Below, piece by piece: positions 1 to 5,339 of a stretch of 6,145 nt of DNA (position 1 is its first letter; the number at the start of each line of letters is the position of its first letter). Source of the stretch: Longimicrobiales bacterium (GTDB lineage: Bacteria; Gemmatimonadota; Gemmatimonadetes; Longimicrobiales; Gaopeijiaceae); the NCBI GenBank assembly GCA_028280205.1, contig JANQME010000044.1:1-6145 (forward strand), written 5' to 3'. A program made the translations under genes and the position numbers. Below the pieces are notes generated by a model, which searched no databases, was not told where the DNA came from, and saw only the letters and a list, made by a program, of their open reading frames with translations.

Positions 1-1575
1 GACGTCCGGCGCGACGGCATGGTCTACGCCGTGGCACAGCGCCCGCCGGACGTGGGGGGCACCCTGGCCGGCTACGATCGGGATGCCGCGTTGGCCGTCG
101 AGGGCGTCATCGATGTGGTCGAGCTGCCGGCGATGGAGCCCGGGTGGGGCTTCCAGCCGCTCGGTGGCGTCGCGGTCGTGGCCGAGAACACGTGGGCGGC
201 GATCCGGGGCCGGGAGGCGCTGGGTGCAACGTTCACGCCCGGACCGAACGCGGGCTACGACACCGAGGCGTACGAAGCGGAGCTCTGGGCCGCGATCGAC
301 GCCGGAGGCGTGGAGGCGTACACGCGCGGCGACGTCGACGGGGCTATGGCCTCCTCGGCGCGCCGGCTCTCGTCCGACTACTTCATCCCGCACCAGCACC
401 ACATGCCGATGGAGCCACCGGCGGCCGTGGCGGAGTGGCAGGACGGGCGGCTCTCGATCTGGACCTGTTGTCAGAACCCCCAAGCGGTGCAGGAGACCGT
501 CGCACCGTACGTGGGCGTGGAGCCCGAGGAGATCTACGTGGAGGCGACGCTCCTCGGCGGCGCCTTCGGACGGAAGTCGAAGCCGGACTTCGCCGTCGAG
601 GCGGCCGTGCTCGCGCAGCGGGTGGAGCGGCCGGTCAAGATGGTGTGGACGCGCGAGGACGACGTGCGCCACGGCTTCTACCACGCGATCTCCGCGCAGC
701 GCGTCGAGGTCGGGTTGGACGCGAACGGACGGATCACGGCGTGGGACCACCGGGCGGCGTATCCCTCGCTCATGGAGACGGCGACGGGTAATCCGACGCC
801 TGCGGCGACGTCGCGCGAGGTCGGTCTCGTCATGCAGCAGCCGATGGTCGTGCCCAACTTGCGCATCCGTTCCGGGGACGCCCCGGCGCACGTCCGCGTC
901 GGCTGGCTGCGCTCGGTGACGAGCATCCAGCACGCCTTCGCGGTCGGGTCGATGGTCGACGAGATCGCGGCCGAGACCGGCCGACGGCCCGACGAGGTCT
1001 GGTTCGAGCTCTTCGGGATCGCGCCGACCCGCACGGACACGCGCGCCGAGCCTTCGGACACCGACGCGCAGCGTCTGGAGGAGGTCTTTCGGCGCATCGT
1101 GCAGATGTCCGAGTACGGGCGGGAGCTGCCCGACCGGGCGGGCATCGGACTCGCCGCCTGGCGCAGCTTCGGGAGCTTCACCGCGGCCGCCCTCGAGGTC
1201 CACGTCACCGAGGACGGCGACGTCCGCGTGCCGAGGGCGTGGACCGCGATCGACTGCGGGCTGGCCGTGGCCCCCGACCGGGTGCGCGCCCAGATGGAGG
1301 GGGCGGTGGTCTTCGGGCTGTCGATCGCGCTGCGCAGTCAGCTCACCGCGCAGGACGGCGCGATCGTCGAGGACAACTTCGACAGCTACGAGGTGTGTCG
1401 GATCGCCGACGCGCCCGACGTGCAGGTCGCGCTCTTCGAGAACGAGCACGCCCTCGGGGGAGCGGGCGAGCCCGGGGTGCCACCGGTCGCGCCCGCGCTG
1501 ACGAACGGGATCTACGCCGCGGTCGGCCGCCGCGTCCGGCGTCTTCCGGTGGGAGACCAGCTCCGAGGCGCCTGA
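1..1575 (+). CDS. Xanthine dehydrogenase-family molybdopterin-binding subunit, isoquinoline 1-oxidoreductase beta (IorB) type; 5' end cut by window
   Basis: This is the large, molybdenum-cofactor-binding subunit of a xanthine-oxidase-family hydroxylase. The family inserts oxygen from water into N-heterocycles or aldehydes and passes electrons to a separate 2Fe-2S subunit. The frame is open from base 1, so the N-terminus (roughly 200 residues of a family usually about 700-770 aa long) lies upstream. Visible marks, counting from base 1, are PLGGVAVVAENTWAAI (about 48-63), the MEPP motif (E138), the cofactor-binding GGAFGRKSKPDF (186-197), VWTREDD (215-221), a VGWLRSV segment (G301), and QMEGAVVFGLS near the C-terminus. 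The C-terminal GEPGVPPVAPAL carries the glutamate (E490) that aligns with the catalytic base of the family. The C-terminus looks complete, ending at TGA. A small 2Fe-2S subunit gene would be expected nearby but is not in the window. The substrate cannot be read from the sequence. The family call is very secure; the Ior subtype is good but rests on remembered family patterns. Confidence 0.93.
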   Translation, partial: DVRRDGMVYAVAQRPPDVGGTLAGYDRDAALAVEGVIDVVELPAMEPGWGFQPLGGVAVVAENTWAAIRGREALGATFTPGPNAGYDTEAYEAELWAAIDAGGVEAYTRGDVDGAMASSARRLSSDYFIPHQHHMPMEPPAAVAEWQDGRLSIWTCCQNPQAVQETVAPYVGVEPEEIYVEATLLGGAFGRKSKPDFAVEAAVLAQRVERPVKMVWTREDDVRHGFYHAISAQRVEVGLDANGRITAWDHRAAYPSLMETATGNPTPAATSREVGLVMQQPMVVPNLRIRSGDAPAHVRVGWLRSVTSIQHAFAVGSMVDEIAAETGRRPDEVWFELFGIAPTRTDTRAEPSDTDAQRLEEVFRRIVQMSEYGRELPDRAGIGLAAWRSFGSFTAAALEVHVTEDGDVRVPRAWTAIDCGLAVAPDRVRAQMEGAVVFGLSIALRSQLTAQDGAIVEDNFDSYEVCRIADAPDVQVALFENEHALGGAGEPGVPPVAPALTNGIYAAVGRRVRRLPVGDQLRGA

Positions 1576-1595
1576 CGGATCCGGGGTGCGGTCGG

Positions 1596-1611
1596 GGGTG
1601 CTGCGGCATCC
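1596..1611. terminator. Short hairpin between convergent genes, possible weak terminator
   Basis: A 6-bp stem (GGGTGC / GCATCC, one G-U pair) closes a TGCG tetraloop in the 53-bp gap between two convergent genes. It is in the right place to stop transcription from either side, but there is no T-tract on either strand, so it is not a classic Rho-independent terminator. Confidence 0.25.
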
Positions 1612-1628
1612 ACGCTCGCCCCGCCGGG

Positions 1629-2024
1629 TCAGGCCTCGCGCGCGTCCCGGGCTTCGAGAAACCGCCACCGGAGCTGGAGCCCGAACCAGAGCAGCGCCGA
1701 GAAGGCGAGGATCAGCGTACCGAGCGCCGAGGCGAGCATCGCGATCTTGATCCCGCCCCAGGCGAGGCTGGTCGACACCGCTCCGGCGGCCTCGATCGAC
1801 TGCGCGGCGATCACGATTCCCACCAGCGTCCCGAGAACCCCCGCGATCATCGCGAAGCCTCCCCAGAACAGGACGGCGTCCAGCCACGCCTTCGTGAGCA
1901 GGTCGGCGCTCGCTCCCGGACGGTACAGCCGTCCGACCGAGTAGAGCGACAGCAGCACCGACGCGAGCAGCGAGAAGGCGAGCGGCCAGCGTATGAAGCC
2001 GAGGGAGTTCCAGATCGCTTCCAT
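1629..2024 (-). CDS. Compact MotA/TolQ/ExbB-like proton channel family membrane protein
   Basis: This 131-aa inner-membrane protein has three predicted helices, about residues 13-31, 49-75 and 92-118. The second and third resemble the MotA/TolQ/ExbB core: GVLGTLVGIVIAAQ (62-75) matches the G-x-LGT-x-x-G-I pattern that starts the pore helix, and GGIKIAMLASALGTLILAF (90-108) resembles the following G-I-x-x-A-L-x-T...G pore helix. Known members form pentameric proton channels that power TonB/Tol import, flagella or related machines. This copy lacks the large cytoplasmic loop of ExbB and TolQ (over 200 aa). No ExbD/TolR partner is in the window. The ATG is chosen because it lies 5 bases after GGAGGA and one base after the stop of the upstream gene (TGA-C-ATG), which implies translational coupling. 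It is the last gene of the padR operon. Family similarity is fairly clear; function is unknown. Confidence 0.85.
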   Translation of the reverse strand: MEAIWNSLGFIRWPLAFSLLASVLLSLYSVGRLYRPGASADLLTKAWLDAVLFWGGFAMIAGVLGTLVGIVIAAQSIEAAGAVSTSLAWGGIKIAMLASALGTLILAFSALLWFGLQLRWRFLEARDAREA

Positions 2025-2025
2025 G

Positions 2026-2790
2026 TCATTCCTCCGGGAAGGTGGTCGTGTCGAGCGCGCGTCGGTGCGCGTCTTCCTGAATGGCCGACCACTGGTGGAG
2101 CAGGAGCCAGCCGAGTCCGCCGAGCAGCGCGAAGAGGATCGCGATGGCGAGCATCGCGGCGTCCTGGATGAGGCTGCGCAGCACGAGAGCCTGCTCGAGC
2201 TCGGGGCGGTGGGTGAGGAGGTCGGCGAGACGAACGACATCGAGCCACGTCCCGACGGCGGCGACCGCGGGGGGCAGCACGGAGAGGGCCAGCAGCCTCT
2301 TCAATCCAGCGCCCGGACGCACGTAGTCTTCCTTCACCCAGAGGCGGAACGCCTGCCTGCCCACGGCCAGCACGACCGCGGCTCCGCTCGCGAGCACGGG
2401 CCAGAGGAAGGGCGAGACGTAGCCGACGAAGTCGGCGGACAGGATCGTCGCCGTCTGGATCGTGAGGAGTAGAAGGAACGCGGCCGCCAGGCCCATCCGT
2501 TCCGCGCGCTTCAGTCGGGTCTCGGTCCATCCCGCGGTGGCCCTCCGGTACCAGGAGCGGTGCAGCCCCTCGAGTCGGCGCAGCGTCTCGTCGTCGGGGA
2601 CCAGGGCGTCCAGGGCGCGGCGGTGCGCCTCTTCGGGCGTAAACCCGTCCTCGACCAGCCGCAGCGTCAGCGCGCGGACGTCACCGGAGAGCTCGAGCAG
2701 GAAACGGGTCTTTCGGGGCAGCGGCGCGCGGAGCCGGTCGGAGAGCTGCCGGAGGACGCCGGGCTCCATGGAGGTGGCCGGAGCGTTCAT
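2026..2790 (-). CDS. Four-helix membrane protein with HAAS/permease-prefix-like N-terminal helical domain
   Basis: This 254-aa protein has two parts. Residues about 26-85 form a charged helical region with the pattern V-x-x-L-x-x-x-G-F-T-P-E-E-A-x-R-R-A-L followed by a short spacer and another helix. It resembles the small helical domains (HAAS/DUF1700, or 'permease prefix domain 1') commonly found on membrane proteins encoded beside PadR regulators. Residues about 99-117, 123-145, 164-184 and 208-231 are hydrophobic helices. No enzymatic motif is visible. It sits 10 bp downstream of padR and its stop is 1 bp before the ExbB-like start, so it is the middle gene of the operon. No clear Shine-Dalgarno precedes the ATG at 2790, and an in-frame ATG at 2769 is a possible alternative; translation may be coupled to padR. 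It could be a membrane sensor or anti-regulator, or a partner of the ExbB-like protein. The domain assignment comes from its sequence pattern and its neighbours. Confidence 0.83.
   Translation of the reverse strand: MNAPATSMEPGVLRQLSDRLRAPLPRKTRFLLELSGDVRALTLRLVEDGFTPEEAHRRALDALVPDDETLRRLEGLHRSWYRRATAGWTETRLKRAERMGLAAAFLLLLTIQTATILSADFVGYVSPFLWPVLASGAAVVLAVGRQAFRLWVKEDYVRPGAGLKRLLALSVLPPAVAAVGTWLDVVRLADLLTHRPELEQALVLRSLIQDAAMLAIAILFALLGGLGWLLLHQWSAIQEDAHRRALDTTTFPEE
2030..2035 (-). promoter_or_regulatory. Ribosome binding site for the ExbB-like gene
   Basis: GGAGGA on the minus strand lies 5 bases upstream of the chosen ATG (2024) and inside the last codons of the preceding gene. It settles the start against a longer open frame reaching 2240, and against an ATG at 2029 that belongs to another frame. 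Confidence 0.65.
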
Positions 2791-2800
2791 GCGGTGGCGC

Positions 2801-3169
2801 TCACGCGGTGGCCGGGCCGGGAGCGCGGACCAGGCGCAGGAAGCGCTGCATGATCTCCTCCATGCGGTCGGCTTCGCCCGACAGGTGGCGCTCGCCCTTG
2901 TCCGTGAGGGCGTACTCTTTCCTCCGGCGGCCGCCGCCTTCGCGCGACCAGTCGCCGCGTACGAGGCCGTCGGCCTCCAGCCGATGCAGAATGGGGTACA
3001 GCGTGCCGTGCCGGAACCGGAAAAGCCCGCTGCTCTGCGCCTCCACGTCGAGCGCGATCTGATATCCGTGCCGCGGGCCGCGGCGCAGGGTGGAGAGTAC
3101 GAGGAGGATGTTGATGTCCCGAGCGAAGCCCTGGACGTCGAAATCGGTGTCGGTCACGAAGGAGCCCAT
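2801..3169 (-). CDS. PadR-family transcriptional regulator
   Basis: This 122-aa cytoplasmic DNA-binding protein is of the short PadR type: a winged helix plus one C-terminal dimerisation helix. The diagnostic stretches are all present: LSTLRRGPRHGYQI (25-38, first helix and turn), GTLYPILHRLEADGLV (55-70, recognition helix) and RRRKEYALTDKG (81-92, the wing and following strand). The helix at about 93-113 is the dimer arm. PadR proteins usually repress the operon they head and release DNA when a ligand binds or a partner domain acts. Here the gene leads a three-gene operon with two membrane proteins. ATG 3169 is the only ATG before the domain, but it has no obvious Shine-Dalgarno and lies about 10 bases from an A/T-rich repeat. 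The leader is therefore short and the operator probably overlaps the promoter. The family call is near certain; the signal sensed is unknown. Confidence 0.95.
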   Translation of the reverse strand: MGSFVTDTDFDVQGFARDINILLVLSTLRRGPRHGYQIALDVEAQSSGLFRFRHGTLYPILHRLEADGLVRGDWSREGGGRRRKEYALTDKGERHLSGEADRMEEIMQRFLRLVRAPGPATA

Positions 3170-3179
3170 GCGTGTCGGC

Positions 3180-3206
3180 AGTCTTTATATCGACACTCTA
3201 AATATC
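3180..3206. repeat. Two 12-bp imperfect direct repeats, candidate PadR operator
   Basis: AGTCTTTATATC (3180-3191) is repeated as ACTCTAAATATC (3195-3206), with 9 of 12 bases identical and start-to-start spacing of 15 bp. The pair forms an A/T-rich island in a very G/C-rich background, covers the predicted -10 box of padR and reaches to within 11 bases of its start codon. Autoregulation is known for many PadR proteins. That this pair is the binding site is inference. Confidence 0.42.
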
Positions 3207-3227
3207 ATGCCGCGCCGCAGGATGCAA
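3199..3227 (-). promoter_or_regulatory. Predicted sigma70-like promoter of the padR operon
   Basis: On the minus strand TTGCAT (3227-3222) and TATTTA (3204-3199) are separated by exactly 17 bases. The -10 box is preceded by TG-A, giving an extended -10 (TGnTATTTA). Transcription would start near 3192, leaving a leader of roughly 20-25 bases before ATG 3169. A second A/T-rich hexamer (ATATAA, minus strand, near 3185-3190) is an alternative -10 that would make the mRNA nearly leaderless. Confidence 0.55.
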
Positions 3228-3314
3228 TGCCTTCCCCGCCGTTCGGTCAGAGCTCCTCGGCCACCAGGCCCTTCAGCTGCGACGCGGCTTCGCCACGGCC
3301 CCGGAGAAGCTTCC

Positions 3315-3776
3315 CTAGCCTCCCGACGACATGTGCGCCTCGATCATCCGACCGCGTGAGATGTACGTACCGACGATCTCGCGGACCGAGAGGCCGAGAT
3401 CCGTGAGGTTGTCGGGCTTGCGATAGACGAGCGAGGCACCGAGCCCGCGGGCGCGTGTCTCGTCGTCGGGGTTGCCGGAGGCCGTGAGCACCACGACCGG
3501 AATCGCCGAGAACCGCGGTCGACGGCCGATCCACTGAAGCACCGCGAAGCCGTCGACCTCGGGCATGAAGAGATCGAGGATGATCAGGTCGGGCAGCGGG
3601 TTTTCGCTGCGATCGTCGAAGGGCGCGACCCCGGCCAGGTACGCGGTGCCCTCGTACCCGTTCCGGGCCATGCGAACCCGCAGACCCGGATGACAGCGCA
3701 TCGCCGCGTGGGCCACGAGCGTCGCGTGGTCCTCCGCATCCTCGATCACGAGGAGGGTGGGTCTCGTGTCGTGCAC
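3315..3776 (-). CDS. Single-domain response regulator (CheY/Rcp1-like receiver)
   Basis: This 153-aa cytoplasmic phospho-receiver protein has no output domain. It would be phosphorylated by a histidine kinase and act through protein contact, or serve as a relay. All receiver landmarks are present: the acidic pair E12-D13 in LLVIEDAED, phospho-acceptor D68 in DLIILDLFMP, switch residue T98 in PVVVLTAS, and lysine K120 in the RKP turn. The extended stretch between helix 2 and strand 3 (about 49-62, GVAPFDDRSENPLP) resembles the Rcp1-type receivers that partner with phytochrome-like or PAS kinases. The start is GTG 3776, because GAGGAGGT lies 8 bases upstream; the frame stays open further up to 3992, but that part is low-complexity and not receiver-like. 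No kinase is in the window. The protein ends in a Ser-Ser-Gly-Gly tail, and the DNA just beyond the stop looks coding in another frame (see findings). Confidence 0.92.
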   Translation of the reverse strand: MHDTRPTLLVIEDAEDHATLVAHAAMRCHPGLRVRMARNGYEGTAYLAGVAPFDDRSENPLPDLIILDLFMPEVDGFAVLQWIGRRPRFSAIPVVVLTASGNPDDETRARGLGASLVYRKPDNLTDLGLSVREIVGTYISRGRMIEAHMSSGG

Positions 3777-3784
3777 CGCGGCGG

Positions 3785-3792
3785 ACCTCCTC
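3785..3792 (-). promoter_or_regulatory. Strong Shine-Dalgarno that fixes a GTG start
   Basis: GAGGAGGT on the minus strand is a near-perfect anti-16S match, 8 bases before GTG 3776. It decides the response-regulator start in favour of the GTG, which sits six codons before the first receiver strand. Confidence 0.75.
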
Positions 3793-3882
3793 ACGGGTAC
3801 CGGCGTTCCCGGGGGGGCCAGCTTCAAGGTAGCCGGCGCGGCTTCGGGAACGCCAGCTCGACGAGCTCCGCCATGACGCACG

Positions 3883-3918
3883 ACGGCCGGGCCTCCGGAA
3901 GATCCGGAGCCCGGCCGT
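3883..3918 (-). terminator. Long G/C-rich hairpin, probable terminator of the 92-aa gene
   Basis: The left arm 3883-3899 and right arm 3903-3918 pair over 16 bp with one bulged C and a 3-base AGA loop. This is by far the strongest inverted repeat in the window. It begins 21 bases past the stop of the 92-aa gene and about 90 bases before the response-regulator RBS, so it separates the two units. Neither strand has a T-run after it, so termination may be of the U-less G/C-rich kind or the hairpin may stabilise a 3' end. Confidence 0.5.
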
Positions 3919-3939
3919 GGATGTCGCGTTGCGCGGTGC

Positions 3940-4218
3940 TCAGCGCAGTACGGCTTGCCTCTTGGAGACCGACTCGCGGAGGTTCTCGGCACGCTCCTGA
4001 ACCGCCTCGGAGAGGGCCGTCCGCACGGTGGAAAGCTCGAACGCCTTCCCCTTGATCATCACCTCGAGATCCTCGTCGGCCTTGATCTGCTCGGCCAGCT
4101 TCTCTCGCTCGTGCCTTGCCTTGGAGAGCGCGAACAGCGCCTTCTGGAGCCAGCGCGACTCACTTTCCATGAGCCGTCGTGCACGCTTGTTCAATGCGCC
4201 GTTCTTCGCTCCAGCCAT
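3940..4218 (-). CDS. Small charged all-helical protein of unknown function
   Basis: I do not recognise this 92-aa protein. It is predicted almost entirely helical and is rich in Lys, Arg, Glu and Ala, with no Cys, Pro or His-rich site, no signal peptide and no membrane segment. A basic N-terminus (AKNGALNKRARR, 4-15) is followed by a helix with heptad-like spacing (about 17-48), a short break at KADEDLEV (46-53), and a second long helix (about 57-90). That suggests a two-helix hairpin or coiled coil, perhaps a dimer. The start is well supported: ATG 4218 follows GAGG by 7 bases, and a good promoter lies upstream. A hairpin follows the stop, so it is probably transcribed alone. The basic N-terminus could bind nucleic acid, but nothing shows this. 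That it is a real gene is likely from codon bias and flanking signals; its role is unknown. Confidence 0.77.
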   Translation of the reverse strand: MAGAKNGALNKRARRLMESESRWLQKALFALSKARHEREKLAEQIKADEDLEVMIKGKAFELSTVRTALSEAVQERAENLRESVSKRQAVLR

Positions 4219-4257
4219 GGTTCAACCTCGCTGTCGGGTCCAAAGGTGGCAAAAGTC

Positions 4258-4286
4258 AATATAATGCAATGACTTACGATTTTGAA
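4258..4286 (-). promoter_or_regulatory. Predicted sigma70-like promoter of the 92-aa protein gene
   Basis: On the minus strand TTCAAA (4286-4281) and TATATT (4263-4258) are separated by exactly 17 bases, 4/6 and 5/6 matches to consensus. They lie in the most A/T-rich patch upstream of any gene here. The predicted start near 4251 leaves a leader of about 33 bases, which contains the GAGG ribosome site at 4229-4226. Confidence 0.6.
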
Positions 4287-4317
4287 CCCCCGGAAACCCG
4301 ACGTCCCGAAAGGCCGA

Positions 4318-4346
4318 AGCGCGGCGGTCTCGCGCCGCCACGCGCT
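4318..4346 (-). terminator. G/C-rich hairpin downstream of the TPR gene, possible terminator
   Basis: AGCGCG-GCGG (4318-4327) pairs with CCGC-CA-CGCGCT (4335-4346) across a 7-base loop, with a 2-base bulge. It lies about 70 bases past the TPR stop and just before the promoter of the next gene on the same strand, a sensible place for a terminator. No clear T-tract follows (only CTTTCG on the minus strand). Confidence 0.35.
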
Positions 4347-4415
4347 CTCGCTTCCGACGTGGGACGATGTGGCCGCGATCCTTTTGGACCGCCTCGCGAC
4401 CGTCGTTCACGAGAA

Positions 4416-5201
4416 TCAGCGCGCGTCGGTCGACTCCGCGAGGGCGTCCGCCGCCTTCGCCATGTAGAAGGCGTCGGTTTCGTGGCGCGGGGTACGCGCG
4501 ACGACGTCGTTCAGAATCGCCGTGCCTTCCTCGACCTGATCGAGGTGGAGGAGGAGTTTGCCCAGCTCCACGTGGTGCACCAGGAGGCTCGGATCCCGCT
4601 CCACCGCGAGGCGCATCCGCCGCTCCGCGCTCTCCCAGGAGGCTTCGTCGAGGATGTCGCCCAGCCCGAGCAGACCCGCGATCATGCGAGAGGCGAAGCC
4701 GAGTCGCTTGGCCCCGGCATGCAGTCGTCCGAGCACGTGGTTCGCGCCCCCGTGCAGGGGGGCGATCTCGAGGGCTTGCAGGGTGTGCTCGTGTGCTTCG
4801 CTCGCCAGACTGATCTTGCTCCGTCCGCCTTCCCGATCCGCGTGCAGACCACGCGCCGCGGCCGCCCAGTAGTGCGGCTCCGCCTCGTCCGGGGCCAGCT
4901 CGACCGCCGCGAGCGCAGAGGCCGCGGCTCGCTCGAAGGCCGCGGCGGCTTCTTCGTCGGAACGCGTGAGGACGCCGAGCGCCGTGAGCTCCCGCGCGAG
5001 AGCGAGGCGCAGCTCGACGTTGGAGGGCTCGGCCTCGACCCGGTCGGTGAGCACGCGAGCGGAGCGCGCCGGATCGATGTACGGGGTGGGCAGAACGGAC
5101 GCCGGCGTCAGGGGAAGCGCCGTTACGGGCGGCTGAGCCCCGCCGGGCTCCGCAGCCAGAAGGCCCCCGATCATGAAGACCGCCGGTCGGATTCGACGCA
5201 T
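4416..5201 (-). CDS. Exported TPR protein, bacterial RMDN-like type
   Basis: This 261-aa protein has a short signal-like N-terminus (Arg-Arg-Ile-Arg, then hydrophobic AVFMIGGLLAA, then a GGAQ-P cleavage-like site at about 23-24), so it is probably periplasmic. The rest is helical repeats of TPR character: about 46-76, 84-117, 133-163, 187-220 and 221-253, with the usual A-x-x-x-x-x-P signature (ALAAVELAPDEAEPHYWAA, ALEIAPLHGGANHVLGRLH, LAVERDPSLLVHHVELGK). The segment from the second to the fourth repeat, including the linker LGFASRMIAGLLGLGDIL before a S/A-W/Y-E-x-A-x-x-x repeat, has the layout of bacterial proteins related to regulator-of-microtubule-dynamics (RMDN). In bacteria these are uncharacterised TPR proteins. 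ATG 5201 is chosen because it starts the signal-like segment; no good Shine-Dalgarno precedes it. The frame runs open to 5762, but that part overlaps the divergent lipoprotein gene. TPR is secure; the RMDN-like label and export are moderately so. Confidence 0.85.
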   Translation of the reverse strand: MRRIRPAVFMIGGLLAAEPGGAQPPVTALPLTPASVLPTPYIDPARSARVLTDRVEAEPSNVELRLALARELTALGVLTRSDEEAAAAFERAAASALAAVELAPDEAEPHYWAAAARGLHADREGGRSKISLASEAHEHTLQALEIAPLHGGANHVLGRLHAGAKRLGFASRMIAGLLGLGDILDEASWESAERRMRLAVERDPSLLVHHVELGKLLLHLDQVEEGTAILNDVVARTPRHETDAFYMAKAADALAESTDAR

Positions 5202-5339
5202 GTCCAAGAATACGGCGCCTACATAGCGATCCCGTGACGGTGCCGGATCAGTTTGTGGGGCGGAAGGCTCGTCGCGCGATGTGCAGGGACTCTCGCATCC
5301 CGCAGAACCTCCGATCCTGAAAGATCGCGTACTTCTGAG

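Noticed and set aside
83..919. Long open frames overlapping the molybdoenzyme gene on both strands (e.g. 83-919 +, 144-791 +, 678-1208 -)
   Set aside because: Their products are Arg/Ser/Pro-rich with no domain, as expected of shadow frames in G/C-rich DNA, while the main frame matches a known family throughout.
1239..2171. 310-codon open frame on the + strand spanning the end of the molybdoenzyme gene and the ExbB-like gene
   Set aside because: It is a low-complexity Arg/Gly/Glu-rich product crossing two convergent genes, with no start signal; the minus-strand frame gives clear membrane helices and a ribosome site.
2025..2240. Extension of the ExbB-like gene to an ATG at 2240
   Set aside because: The extra residues are Ser/Arg-rich shadow of the upstream gene; the internal ATG has GGAGGA at proper spacing and a TGA-C-ATG junction.
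3231..3314. Possible terminator of the response regulator (CGTGGC-GAA-GCCGCG on the minus strand, near 3280-3300)
   Set aside because: The stem is only 6 bp with a wobble pair and no T-tract, and the same bases read as coding-like in another frame.
2462..3406. 314-codon open frame on the + strand opposite the padR operon
   Set aside because: It is antisense to a certain PadR gene and a clear membrane protein, with a Ser/Arg-rich product and no motifs.
3777..3992. N-terminal extension of the response regulator to an ATG at 3992
   Set aside because: The extension is Pro/Arg/Gly-rich, runs through the strong hairpin and overlaps the 92-aa gene; a strong Shine-Dalgarno points to GTG 3776.
4222..4410. 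62-codon minus-strand frame in the gap upstream of the 92-aa gene
   Set aside because: It covers the promoter and the hairpin, has no ribosome site and has a composition unlike its neighbours.
4179..5237. 352-codon open frame on the + strand opposite the TPR gene
   Set aside because: Its product is Arg/Gly/Glu-rich low complexity; the minus strand carries regular TPR repeats with consistent G/C third positions.
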